Shown: piece after piece, positions 14,979-22,896 of the stretch
How positions within the stretch are numbered: the stretch's first letter is position 1
Layout: the number at the start of each line of letters is the position of its first letter
From: an uncultured Oscillospiraceae bacterium
Lineage (GTDB): Bacteria; Bacillota; Clostridia; Oscillospirales; Oscillospiraceae
Direction: 5' to 3'
Length of the DNA stretch: 45,613 bases
Assembly: GCA_910585815.1 (NCBI GenBank)
Contig: CAJUFJ010000026.1
Location: forward strand, 1-45,613
Program-made: the position numbers and the translations under genes
The notes under the pieces: generated by a model
Databases searched by the model: none
What the model was told of the DNA's origin: nothing
The model's input: the letters and a program-made list of their open reading frames with translations, nothing else

Positions 14979-16168
14979 GTCCGCTTCCGGTACAGGCCCT
15001 GGACGATCAGATAGGCGGCCAGCAGCAGGGTGAAGAAGGCGGCGTAGGCCGGGACATAGCCCCCCAGCCAGTCGGCCAGCAGGCCGGGCAGGGGGCCGAA
15101 GACCAGCATCCCGGCGGTGAAGGCCAGGGTGATGCTGCGCACGCCGCTCTCGTAATCGGCGCACAGGTCCCCCGCCCAGCGGGCCGGGGAGACGGCGGTG
15201 ATGGACAGCCCCAGTCCGAAGGCCGTGATGGCCAGGACGGGCAGGAGCACGCCCCCTATCGGGGCCAGGGTGCACAGGGCCAGGGCCAGCAGCAGCGTGC
15301 CGAAGGCAAAGCAGTTGCCCCCCAGGCCCCCCAGGCGGTCGTAGACCTGGCCGCAGACGATCTTTCCCAGGCTGATCATGGCCCCTAAGTAGGACAGCAG
15401 GCCGGCCACAAAGAGGCTGCTGTAGCCGGAGGATGTATAGAGCATGGTGAGGTGGGAGAAGCCGGGGCCGCCGGTGGCCCCCACAAAAAGGGCGGCCAGC
15501 AGGAGCAGCGTCCACTGTGACCTGGACAGCCCCGCTCCCCCGCTGCGCTTGTCCGGCCCGGGGACGGAGCCGGGGCGGCGGTAGGGACCCGCGGCGCCGG
15601 GGGCGTCCTGCACCAGCAGCCACACCAGAAGGGCGCACAGAAACATAACGGCCCCCTCCCACAGGAAGGCGGCGGTTATGCCCTGCTCCTTCACCACGCC
15701 GGTGAGGAGCACCGGGGCGAAGACGGTGGACACTCCGCTGCCCGCCGAGGCCAGACCCAGGGCCAGGCCCTGCCGGTCCTGAAACCAGCGCCCTACCGCC
15801 AGGGAGATGGGGACCATCCCCGCCAGGCAGTAGCCCACCCCGGTGAGGGCGGCGGCGGCGCAGTACAGGAGAAATCGGTCGGCAAAGGCGAAGCAGAGGC
15901 AGGAGAGGCCCACCAGCAGCACCCCGGCGCTCATGACCCGGCGCAGGCCGAAGCGGGTGCACAGCTGGTTGACACACAGCAGGGTGGCCAGGATGAACAG
16001 GCTGCGGGTGGTGGTGATCCAGGAGCCCTGGGCGTCGGTAAAGCCGTTGAGGCGGATAATCTCCGGCTGATAGATGGAAAAGACGTTGACGCCCAGGCCC
16101 ATGACCGCGAACATGGCCAGCGCGCCGCCTAGGCAGACCAGCCAGGCGCGGTGAGGCGGGTTTTTCAT
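14975..16168 (-). CDS. Major facilitator superfamily transporter
   Basis: 397 aa from the ATG at 16166-16168 behind AGGAAG. About twelve hydrophobic segments and a central charged loop (PYRRPGSVPGPDKRSGG) separating two halves, the usual MFS plan. CTRFGLRRVM between helices 2 and 3 matches the family loop. The substrate is unknown; the look (GVNVFSIYQPEI early, oxalate/monocarboxylate-type arrangement) suggests an organic-anion antiporter, but this is a weak guess. No linked pathway gene. Confidence 0.85.
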   Translation of the reverse strand: MKNPPHRAWLVCLGGALAMFAVMGLGVNVFSIYQPEIIRLNGFTDAQGSWITTTRSLFILATLLCVNQLCTRFGLRRVMSAGVLLVGLSCLCFAFADRFLLYCAAAALTGVGYCLAGMVPISLAVGRWFQDRQGLALGLASAGSGVSTVFAPVLLTGVVKEQGITAAFLWEGAVMFLCALLVWLLVQDAPGAAGPYRRPGSVPGPDKRSGGAGLSRSQWTLLLLAALFVGATGGPGFSHLTMLYTSSGYSSLFVAGLLSYLGAMISLGKIVCGQVYDRLGGLGGNCFAFGTLLLALALCTLAPIGGVLLPVLAITAFGLGLSITAVSPARWAGDLCADYESGVRSITLAFTAGMLVFGPLPGLLADWLGGYVPAYAAFFTLLLAAYLIVQGLYRKRT

Positions 16169-16240
16169 AAAATCACTTCCTATCAGAATAACCATACCCC
16201 GTAACGGGAAATTTGTAAAGAACAATCTGCAAAAGGGAAT

Positions 16241-16352
16241 GTCCTGCCGCGCATTTTATGCTGATTGATTTTTCGCATCCCTGTAGGGGCGCACAGAGTG
16301 CGCCCGCGGGCGGACAATGTCCGCCCCTACATAAAATCTGCGAATGGGACAC
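16241..16352. repeat. Left arm of inverted repeat pair flanking dprA
   Basis: Begins GTCCTGCCGCGCATTTTATG, contains two back-to-back GTAGGGGCGC / GGGCGGACAATGTCC hairpins (16283-16330), and ends CGAATGGGACAC. It is the reverse complement, with small differences, of 17671-17784. Confidence 0.85.
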
Positions 16353-16423
16353 TTCATGCAAAACAGGCGCTTGTCTTGTCCATTCAGAGGGACCCTCCGA
16401 ATGGATGACACGGGCGCAGAGAA

Positions 16424-17653
16424 ATGGGGGTACGTTGGATGGCGGAGCTGGAATACTGGCTGTGGCTGACCACCAGGAAGGGACTGGGGCCGGCGGGAGC
16501 ACTGGCGGTACTGGACCATTTTATCACGCCGGAGCGGGCCTTTTACGGCGAGAAAGAGGACTTCGACGCCCTGCCCCTGTCCCCCTTCGCCCGGCAGTCC
16601 CTGCTGGACAAGAGCATGGACGAGCCCAATAAAATCCTGGGAGACTGTGACCAGATGGGCCTGCGGATTATGACCTTTCAGGATGCGGACTACCCTCAGC
16701 GTCTGCGTCAAATTTCCGTTCCCCCGGCGGTGCTGTATATCAAAGGAAAGGTCTTTCGCTTCGATGAGGAGCCGGCCATCGCCGTGGTGGGGATGCGTAA
16801 GTGTTCCCTGAGGGGCCGGGAGTGGGCGGAGCGGTTCGGTATGGAGCTGGCCTCCAGCGGTGCGCTGGTGGTGTCCGGCATTGCCGAGGGAGTGGACTGT
16901 CACGCCATCCGCGGAGCTCTCAAGGCGGGAAAGCCGGCGGTCTCCGTGCTGGCCGGCGGGGTGAATGTGGTGTTCCCCTATGAGAACCGGTTTCTGTATC
17001 AGGACGTGGCCGCTGCGGGAGCTCTTATCTCTGAGTACCCGCCGGGAACCCCCCACAAGGGGGACCACTTCCCCCTGCGCAACCGGATCCTCAGCGGGCT
17101 GTGCCTGGGGGTGCTGGCAATGGAGTGCGAGCCCCAGGGGGGCACCATGCTCACCGTCAACCACGCCCTGGAGCAGGGCCGGGAGATATATGCTGTCCCG
17201 GTCGGCCTGGACGAGAAGCGGGCCCGGGGGACCAACCACCTCATCCGCGACGCTAAGGCCAAGCTGGTAGAAAACGCCGGGGATATTTTAACAGACTATG
17301 CCGACCGTTTCCCCGCCAGGCTGGCCCATCTGGCCCCCCTGCCCCCGTCGGTGGTGAGCGCCCGGCTGTCCGGGGACAAGCCCCGTCAGGCCCCCGCCCA
17401 AAAGGCTCGGGAGCCCGAGCCCCCCAAGCGGGAGCTGGTTCCAAGAGGACAGCAGAAGGACCGGTTTACCGACGACGAGTTGGCCATTCTGGCCGCCGCG
17501 GCCAAGTCCGCCCTCACCGCCGACGAGATTGTGGAGCGGACCCAGATTCCCGCCAAGCGGGTGCTGTCCGCCCTTACCATGCTCCAGGTGCAGGGGATCG
17601 TGGAGGAGCGGCCCGGGCGGCGGTTCTACGCGCTGGTGGAGCTGGAGGGGTAG
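16424..17653 (+). CDS. dprA: DNA processing protein DprA
   Basis: 409 aa if the ATG at 16424 is used; the ATG at 16439 (MAELEYWLWL) is equally likely, as neither has a strong ribosome site. DprA protects incoming single-stranded DNA and loads RecA during transformation. Rossmann-like core: VVGMRKCSLRGREWAERFG, VSGIAEGVDCHAIRGALKAG, EYPPGTPHKGDHFPLRNRI and GGTMLTVNHALEQGREIYAVPG-type segment. C-terminal winged-helix domain from about residue 340. It precedes topA as in many Firmicutes, but is flanked by an inverted repeat pair. The TAG stop begins a TAGGGACGC sequence. Confidence 0.94.
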   Translation: MGVRWMAELEYWLWLTTRKGLGPAGALAVLDHFITPERAFYGEKEDFDALPLSPFARQSLLDKSMDEPNKILGDCDQMGLRIMTFQDADYPQRLRQISVPPAVLYIKGKVFRFDEEPAIAVVGMRKCSLRGREWAERFGMELASSGALVVSGIAEGVDCHAIRGALKAGKPAVSVLAGGVNVVFPYENRFLYQDVAAAGALISEYPPGTPHKGDHFPLRNRILSGLCLGVLAMECEPQGGTMLTVNHALEQGREIYAVPVGLDEKRARGTNHLIRDAKAKLVENAGDILTDYADRFPARLAHLAPLPPSVVSARLSGDKPRQAPAQKAREPEPPKRELVPRGQQKDRFTDDELAILAAAAKSALTADEIVERTQIPAKRVLSALTMLQVQGIVEERPGRRFYALVELEG

Positions 17654-17670
17654 GGACGCATCACGACGGC

Positions 17671-17784
17671 GTGTCCCATTCGCAGCTTTTTATGTAGGAG
17701 CGGACATTGTCCGCCCGTGGGCGCACTCTGCGCCCCTACAGAGTGTGCCAATTCACGTGATCGCGATAAAATGCGCGGCAGGAC
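17671..17784. repeat. Right arm of inverted repeat pair flanking dprA
   Basis: GTGTCCCATTCGCAG, then GTAGGAGCGGACATTGTCC and GGGCGCACTCTGCGCCCCTAC, then ATAAAATGCGCGGCAGGAC. Mirror image of 16241-16352. A third, more diverged copy of the ATGnGCGGC end lies at about 21848-21892. Confidence 0.85.
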
Positions 17785-17833
17785 ACTCCCTGTCACGACC
17801 GTAATGTTATCAATCTCTGGAGGGATATCCAAA

Positions 17834-20203
17834 GTGGCAAATAAAACTGACTTAGTTATTGTAGAGTCCCCGTCCAAGGCCAAGACCATCGGGAAGTACC
17901 TGGGGCCGGGGTATGAGGTGAAGGCCTCTATGGGGCACGTCCGGGACCTGCCCAAGAGTAAGCTGAGTGTGGACATCGAGGGCGGATTCGTCCCCGACTA
18001 CCAGCCCATCAAGGGCAAGGAGGACGTGATCAGCGACCTGAAAAAGGCGGCCAAGCGGTCGGGAAAAGTCTATCTGGCCACCGACCCGGACCGGGAGGGG
18101 GAGGCCATCTCCTGGCACCTGAAGGAGCTGCTGGCCATTCCTGACGACAAGACCTACCGGGTCACCTTTAACGAGATCACCAAGAATGTGGTCAACCAGT
18201 CCATCGCCGCCCCCCGGGCCATCGACCAGAATCTGGTGGACGCCCAGCAGGCCCGGCGGATTCTGGACCGGATTGTGGGCTATCAGCTCTCCCCCCTGCT
18301 GTGGAAGAAGATTCGCCGGGGGCTGTCCGCCGGACGGGTGCAGTCGGTGGCTACCCGGCTGGTGGTGGAGCGGGAGCTGGAGATTCGCGCCTTTGTCCCC
18401 CAGGAGTACTGGTCCATCGAGGCCGACCTGGAGCGGGTGGCCCCCAACACCGGGGCCTTCAAGGCCCAGTTCCACGGAAAAGACAAGAAGATGGAGCTGC
18501 ACAGCCAGGCGGAGGCCCAGGCGGTAATGGACGCGGTGGCTCAGGGGAGCTGGTCGGTGGCCAAGGTGAAGCGGCAGGAGAAAAACCGCCAGCCCGCCCC
18601 CCCCTTTACCACCTCTACCCTCCAGCAGGAGGCCAGCCGCAAGCTGAATATGTCCCCCGCCCGGACTATGGCTGTGGCCCAACAGCTCTACGAAGGGGTG
18701 GACATCGACGGCCAGGGGACGGTGGGTCTGATTACCTACATGCGTACCGACTCCCTGCGGCTGTCTGACGAGGCGGTGGCCGCCGCACGGGGCTTTATCA
18801 GCCAGCGGTACGGCGGGAGCTACTGCCCCGCTCAGCCCCGGGCGTTCAAGACCAAGGGCAACGCCCAGGACGCCCACGAGGCCATCCGGCCCTCCGACGT
18901 CACCCTTGTGCCCGAGGATATCAAAAAGGACCTGACCACCGAGCAGTTTAAGCTGTACCGGCTGATTTGGTCCCGGTTTGTAGCGTGCCAGATGGCCAAC
19001 GCCGTCTATGACAGCCTGTCCATCGACGCGGTCAACTCCGGCTATATCTTCCGGGCCAGCCACTCCTCCCTGAAATTTTCCGGCTTTACCGCCGTGTATG
19101 AGGAGGGGAAGGACACCGACGACGAGGAGAAAAAGTCCTCCCCCCTGCCCGATTTGAAGGAGGGAGAGGCCCTTACCCACAAGAAGCTCACCAAGGATCA
19201 GCACTTTACCCAGCCCCCCGCCCGGTACTCCGAGGCCAGCCTGATCCGGGCCCTGGAGGAGCAGGGCATCGGCCGGCCCTCTACCTACGCCCCTACCATC
19301 TCCACCATTCTCAACCGGGAGTATGTGGTGAAGGAGGGGGGCAAGGCCCTGCGGCCCACTCCCCTGGGGGAGGTGGTCACCGGGCTGATGAAGGACAAGT
19401 TTCACGACATTGTGGACTACGACTTTACCGCCCAGATGGAACAGCGGCTGGACAAGGTGGAGGAGGGGGCGGCCAACTGGAAGGCCCTCCTGGCCGACTT
19501 CTATAAGGACTTCGACGCGGAACTGAAAAAGGCGGAGGCCGACCTGGACGGGGAGCGGATTAAGGTGCCTGACGAGGTGTCGGAGGAGATCTGCCCCCAG
19601 TGCGGGCGGAATCTGGTGATTAAGTCGGGCCGGTTCGGCCGGTTTCTGGCCTGCCCCGGCTGGCCGGAGTGTGACTTTACCATGCCCCTGGTGGTGGAGA
19701 TGCCCGGGAAGTGCCCCGTGTGCGGGGGACGGCTGCTGAAGCGCACCGGGAAGTCCAAGAAGACGGGGAAGCAGTATACCTTCTACTGCTGCGAGCGGCG
19801 CACCGGCCGGGAGGAGACCAACCAGTGTGAGTTTATGACCTGGGACGTGCCGGTGAAGGACAACTGTCCTGTCTGCGGCCAGACGATGTTTAAAAAGGCG
19901 GGGCGGGGGGCCAAGAAGCCCTTCTGCATCAATGAGACGTGCGCCAACTTTACCCCCGAGGAGAAACGGGGCGGCTGGAAAAAGCCCGCCGCCGAGGGAG
20001 AGGCTCCCGCTGCTGAGGGGGAGGAGAAACCGAAAAAGGGCGCGGCGGAGAAGAAGTCCACTGCGAAGAAAGCTGCCACGAAAAAGACTACCGCGAAAAA
20101 GACGGCGGCGGAGAAGAAGACTACTACGAAGAAGACGGCCGCCAAAAAGACTGCTGCTAAGAAGACCACGGCTAAGAAAGCTGCGGTGAAAGAGGACGCG
20201 TAA
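17834..20203 (+). CDS. topA: DNA topoisomerase I with Lys/Ala-rich tail
   Basis: 789 aa from a GTG at 17834 with GGAGGG nine bases upstream. It relaxes negative supercoils. TOPRIM domain: VIVESPSKAKTIGKYLG at the start and DPDREGEA at about residues 84-91; catalytic Tyr in GLITYMRTDS at about Y302. Three C-terminal zinc ribbons with CxxC pairs follow (CPQCG...CPGWPEC, CPVCG, CPVCG...CINETC). The last 50 or so residues are a run of KKA/TAKK repeats like a histone H1 tail, likely a DNA-binding extension. Its stop codon directly abuts repeat copy B. Confidence 0.97.
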   Translation: MANKTDLVIVESPSKAKTIGKYLGPGYEVKASMGHVRDLPKSKLSVDIEGGFVPDYQPIKGKEDVISDLKKAAKRSGKVYLATDPDREGEAISWHLKELLAIPDDKTYRVTFNEITKNVVNQSIAAPRAIDQNLVDAQQARRILDRIVGYQLSPLLWKKIRRGLSAGRVQSVATRLVVERELEIRAFVPQEYWSIEADLERVAPNTGAFKAQFHGKDKKMELHSQAEAQAVMDAVAQGSWSVAKVKRQEKNRQPAPPFTTSTLQQEASRKLNMSPARTMAVAQQLYEGVDIDGQGTVGLITYMRTDSLRLSDEAVAAARGFISQRYGGSYCPAQPRAFKTKGNAQDAHEAIRPSDVTLVPEDIKKDLTTEQFKLYRLIWSRFVACQMANAVYDSLSIDAVNSGYIFRASHSSLKFSGFTAVYEEGKDTDDEEKKSSPLPDLKEGEALTHKKLTKDQHFTQPPARYSEASLIRALEEQGIGRPSTYAPTISTILNREYVVKEGGKALRPTPLGEVVTGLMKDKFHDIVDYDFTAQMEQRLDKVEEGAANWKALLADFYKDFDAELKKAEADLDGERIKVPDEVSEEICPQCGRNLVIKSGRFGRFLACPGWPECDFTMPLVVEMPGKCPVCGGRLLKRTGKSKKTGKQYTFYCCERRTGREETNQCEFMTWDVPVKDNCPVCGQTMFKKAGRGAKKPFCINETCANFTPEEKRGGWKKPAAEGEAPAAEGEEKPKKGAAEKKSTAKKAATKKTTAKKTAAEKKTTTKKTAAKKTAAKKTTAKKAAVKEDA

Positions 20204-20441
20204 AAAGCCTCCTTTTCCCCGCAAGGGGGACGCGATATCCGTAAGCGGCAAAGCCGCTAACGGCTATCCAGTGAAAGGAGGTGCCCCAGTTCGCAAACTG
20301 GGGCGGAGGATTGTATTTTGGCAAAGCCAAAATGTATGAAATAAACCCAGGTTTGCAAACCCTTGTTTACTTCGTATGTTCGCTTCGCGAACGCAATCCT
20401 CAGTCAGCCTGCGGCTGACAGCCCCTTTCAAAAGGGGCCTT
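20204..20441. repeat. Four-hairpin modular repeat element, copy B
   Basis: Same plan as 9235-9597 without the nested pair: AAAAGCCTCCTTTTCCCC start, GCCCCAGTTCGCAAACTGGGGC stem, GGAGGATTGTATTTTGGC with a small hairpin, ATGTATGAAATAA, spacer, TTGTTTACTTCGTATG, a TTCGCTTCGCGAA hairpin, GCAATCCTCAGTCAGCC, and CCCCTTTCAAAAGGGG. It begins one base after the topA stop and ends just before the trmFO ribosome site. Confidence 0.85.
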
Positions 20442-20469
20442 GCCCCTGCGGGGGGACGAAGGAGGCGCT

Positions 20470-21777
20470 ATGGAAAAAGTAATCGTCATCGGTGCGGGGC
20501 TGGCGGGGAGCGAGGCGGCCTGGCAGCTGGCACGGCGGGGGGTTCCCGTGGAGCTGCGGGAGATGAAGCCGGGGAAAATGTCCCCCGCCCACCACACGCC
20601 CCACTTTGGGGAGCTGGTGTGCTCCAACTCTTTGCGGTCCGACCAGCTGGAGAATGCGGTGGGGCTGCTGAAGGAGGAGCTGCGGCGGTGCGGGTCCCTT
20701 ATTATGGCCTGTGCCGACGAGCACCGGGTGGAGGCCGGAGGGGCCCTGGCGGTGGACCGCCACGCCTTTGCCGCCGCCATCACCCAACAAATAAAAAACC
20801 ACCCCGGCATCACCGTGGCGGAGGGGGAGGTTACCGAAATTCCGGCGGAGGGGAACGTGATTATTGCCACCGGGCCGCTGACCAGCGAGGCCCTGTCAGC
20901 GGAGATTGCAGGTCTGTTTCCCGACTCCAAATACCTCAACTTCTTCGACGCCGCCGCTCCGCTGGTCACCTTCGAGAGCATCGACATGGACAGCGCATGG
21001 TTCGCCTCCCGGTATGACCGGGGGACGCCGGACTACATCAACTGTCCCCTCTCCCGGGAGGAGTACGACGCATTCTGGACGGAGCTGACCCAGGCCCAGG
21101 AGGCGGAGGTACACGGGTTTGAGGACGCGGGGGTGTTTGAGGGCTGCATGCCGGTGGAGGTGATGGCCCGGCGGGGGCGGGATACCCTGTGCTATGGGCC
21201 GCTGAAGCCGGTGGGGCTGAAAGACCCCAGGACAGGCCGGGAGCCCTTCGCGGTGGTTCAGCTGCGCAAGGACAACGCCCAGGGGTCCATCTACAACATG
21301 GTGGGCTTTCAGACCCATTTGAAGTTTCCTGAGCAGAAGCGGGTGTTTTCTATGATTCCCGCCCTGAAAAATGCGGAATATGTGCGCTACGGCGTGATGC
21401 ACCGGAATACCTTTCTGGACTCCCCCCGGCTGCTGGACCGGTATTATCGGGTAAGGGGGAATGAACGGCTGATGTTCGCCGGGCAGATTACCGGGGTGGA
21501 GGGCTATGTGGAGTCCACCGCGTCCGGGTGCCTGGCCGCGCTGGAGCTGGCCCGGCGGCTGGAGGGAAAGGCGCCTATCGACTTCCCCAGAGAGACCGCT
21601 ATGGGGGCGATGGCCCTCTATGTCAGCGACCAGAGCGTGGTGAATTTTCAGCCGATGAATGTGAATTTTGGCCTGATTCCTCAGCTGGGCTACCGGGTGA
21701 AGGGGAAGCGGAACAAAAACGCCGCCATCTCTCAGCGGGCGCTGGAGGCGCTGGCAGGGCTGGATTTGGGCGTGTAG
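20470..21777 (+). CDS. trmFO: Folate/FAD-dependent tRNA (U54) methyltransferase TrmFO
   Basis: 435 aa from the ATG at 20470 behind a perfect AAGGAGG. It makes ribothymidine at position 54 of tRNA using methylene-THF and FADH2. FAD-binding VIVIGAGLAGSEAAW at the N-terminus, the ELVCSNSLRSD segment, the GQITGVEGYVESTASG motif and the C-terminal NVNFGLIP are all diagnostic. topA-trmFO is a common Firmicutes order. The TAG stop is part of a GTAGGGGCACATTGTGCGCC hairpin. Confidence 0.96.
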   Translation: MEKVIVIGAGLAGSEAAWQLARRGVPVELREMKPGKMSPAHHTPHFGELVCSNSLRSDQLENAVGLLKEELRRCGSLIMACADEHRVEAGGALAVDRHAFAAAITQQIKNHPGITVAEGEVTEIPAEGNVIIATGPLTSEALSAEIAGLFPDSKYLNFFDAAAPLVTFESIDMDSAWFASRYDRGTPDYINCPLSREEYDAFWTELTQAQEAEVHGFEDAGVFEGCMPVEVMARRGRDTLCYGPLKPVGLKDPRTGREPFAVVQLRKDNAQGSIYNMVGFQTHLKFPEQKRVFSMIPALKNAEYVRYGVMHRNTFLDSPRLLDRYYRVRGNERLMFAGQITGVEGYVESTASGCLAALELARRLEGKAPIDFPRETAMGAMALYVSDQSVVNFQPMNVNFGLIPQLGYRVKGKRNKNAAISQRALEALAGLDLGV

Positions 21778-21892
21778 GGGCACATTGTGCGCCTGTGCGT
21801 ACCAAAAAATGAATCATTGCGGGATTGCGGGCGGCCACAGGCCGCCCCTACAGAGCGCCAATGCTCCTGATTGTGATGAGATGTGCGGCGGG
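21774..21892. repeat. Inverted hairpin pair plus diverged dprA-type arm
   Basis: GTAGGGGCACATTGTGCGCC at 21774-21795 and its type-mate CGGGCGGCCACAGGCCGCC plus CCTAC at 21828-21851 form an inverted pair. The following 40 bases (GATGAGATGTGCGGCGGG) resemble the outer end of the repeats flanking dprA. Confidence 0.75.
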
Positions 21893-21949
21893 CCGGCCTC
21901 GGAATCCCCCCGCCCCCTTCGGGGGCACCCCCCTTTGGCAAGGGGGGCT

Positions 21950-22213
21950 TTACGCCCGCACTAGGGCGTTCAGTTCCCGGACAAGACCCAGCGCCGCACG
22001 GAACTGGTGCTCCCTTTCCAGGTACTCCTGCTCCAGAATCTGGTCGATGAAGCAGTCCAGCTGGCTCTGCTGCTCCGGGTTTAAACCGGCTCTTACCTGC
22101 TCCTCCTGTTGCAGCACGGCGGAAATGCACGCGTTGTATTCCGCGTCTTCCCGCAGGTCCTTCATACACCGCTCCATCAGAAACTCATACAGATATTGGG
22201 TCAGGTCATCCAT
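21950..22213 (-). CDS. Small helical protein divergent from XRE repressor (locus 2)
   Basis: 87 aa, ATG at 22211-22213 with GGAGGTG upstream. Helical and charged: YLYEFLMERCMKDLRED, then EYNACISAVLQQEEQV, then EYLEREHQFRAALGLVREL. The EYN motif and the final HxFRxxLxLxREL helix resemble the 82-aa protein at 9902. Its promoter is near perfect (TTGACA-N18-TATAAT) and carries palindromes. The pairing with a divergent XRE gene copies the layout at 9600-10150. Confidence 0.75.
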   Translation of the reverse strand: MDDLTQYLYEFLMERCMKDLREDAEYNACISAVLQQEEQVRAGLNPEQQSQLDCFIDQILEQEYLEREHQFRAALGLVRELNALVRA

Positions 22214-22232
22214 TGTGGCACCTCCAAATTTC

Positions 22233-22287
22233 GTCCCGAACGGGACATGTTTCCTGTATTATATATGTTCCGTACGGGACTTGTCAA
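22233..22287 (-). promoter_or_regulatory. Promoter with two palindromic operators
   Basis: Minus-strand -35 TTGACA at 22282-22287 and -10 TATAAT at 22258-22263, spacer 18. Palindrome GTTCCG-TA-CGGGAC at 22267-22280 fills the spacer, and GTCCCG-AA-CGGGAC at 22233-22246 lies downstream of the start. The centres are 34 bases apart, about three helical turns, which suits two XRE dimers bound on the same face. Confidence 0.75.
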
Positions 22288-22302
22288 GGGGAAAATACAA
22301 AT

Positions 22303-22518
22303 ATGCTAAAGTTATCTGAGCGCCTCCAGGCATTGCGGAAAGAATACCATCTTTCCCAGGAGAAATTCGCCGACGAAATCGGTATCGGCTTTACCACTTA
22401 CCGCCGGTATGAAAATGGAAAACGTGAGCCCACCGCCTCCGTCCTGGTCCAGATTGCGGATTTTTACGACGTGTCCCTGGACTACCTGGTGGGGCGGTCA
22501 GAAAAGCGGGAGAGGTGA
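22303..22518 (+). CDS. XRE-family transcriptional repressor (locus 2)
   Basis: 71 aa from the ATG at 22303 behind AAGGGG. Cro/C1-type helix-turn-helix: LSERLQALRKEYHLSQEKFADEIGIGFTTYRRYENGKREPT, then VSLDYLVGRSEKRER. Probably binds the GTCCCG..CGGGAC palindromes upstream. It is followed after 6 bases by lrgA, so it may also be co-transcribed with lrgAB. Confidence 0.9.
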   Translation: MLKLSERLQALRKEYHLSQEKFADEIGIGFTTYRRYENGKREPTASVLVQIADFYDVSLDYLVGRSEKRER

Positions 22519-22524
22519 TTTCAT

Positions 22525-22896
22525 TTGAACATCATGGCGGAAATCGCCATTATCTGCGGCGTCTGCCTGGTCTCGGAGGTCATCTCTGCCCTGATTCCGG
22601 CGGCCTTCCCCGCCAGCGTAATCGCGTTGGTGCTGCTGGCCCTGCTGCTGTTTGCCAAAATCCTCAAACCGGAGCACATTCAGCGCTTCAGCGCCTTTCT
22701 GGTGGCAAATATGGCCTTCTTCTTCCTCCCCTCCTGCGTGGGGGTGATGGAACACGCGCCGGCCATCCTGCGGCAGCTGGCCCCCTTTCTGCTTATCAGC
22801 TTCCTTACCACCCCGCTGGTCTACCTGGCCACCGCCTGGGCCGTCCAGTGGATGATCCGGCGTGCCCGGAGAAAGGAGGGGCGGCCCCGTGGCTGA
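22525..22896 (+). CDS. lrgA: CidA/LrgA holin-like protein
   Basis: 123 aa from a TTG at 22525 with AGAGGTGA seven bases upstream (the ATG at 22534 lacks a site). Four hydrophobic helices, with the family's conserved PASVIALVLLALLL and FFFLPSCVGVM. LrgA/CidA proteins act with LrgB in the membrane to influence murein hydrolase activity, pyruvate-type metabolite transport and programmed lysis. It overlaps lrgB by 8 bases. The upstream neighbour is an XRE repressor rather than the LytSR system known from Staphylococcus. Confidence 0.9.
   Translation: MNIMAEIAIICGVCLVSEVISALIPAAFPASVIALVLLALLLFAKILKPEHIQRFSAFLVANMAFFFLPSCVGVMEHAPAILRQLAPFLLISFLTTPLVYLATAWAVQWMIRRARRKEGRPRG

Noticed and set aside
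14130..15977. 615-codon minus-strand frame overlapping the methyltransferase and the MFS gene
   Set aside because: It runs out of frame through the transporter, whose own frame has regular hydrophobic helices, and then antisense through the SPOUT gene.
17852..20251. 799-codon open frame on the minus strand opposite topA
   Set aside because: Antisense shadow of a high-GC gene. topA has clear domains and codon bias in the other strand; the shadow is Leu/Gly/His-rich with no family pattern.
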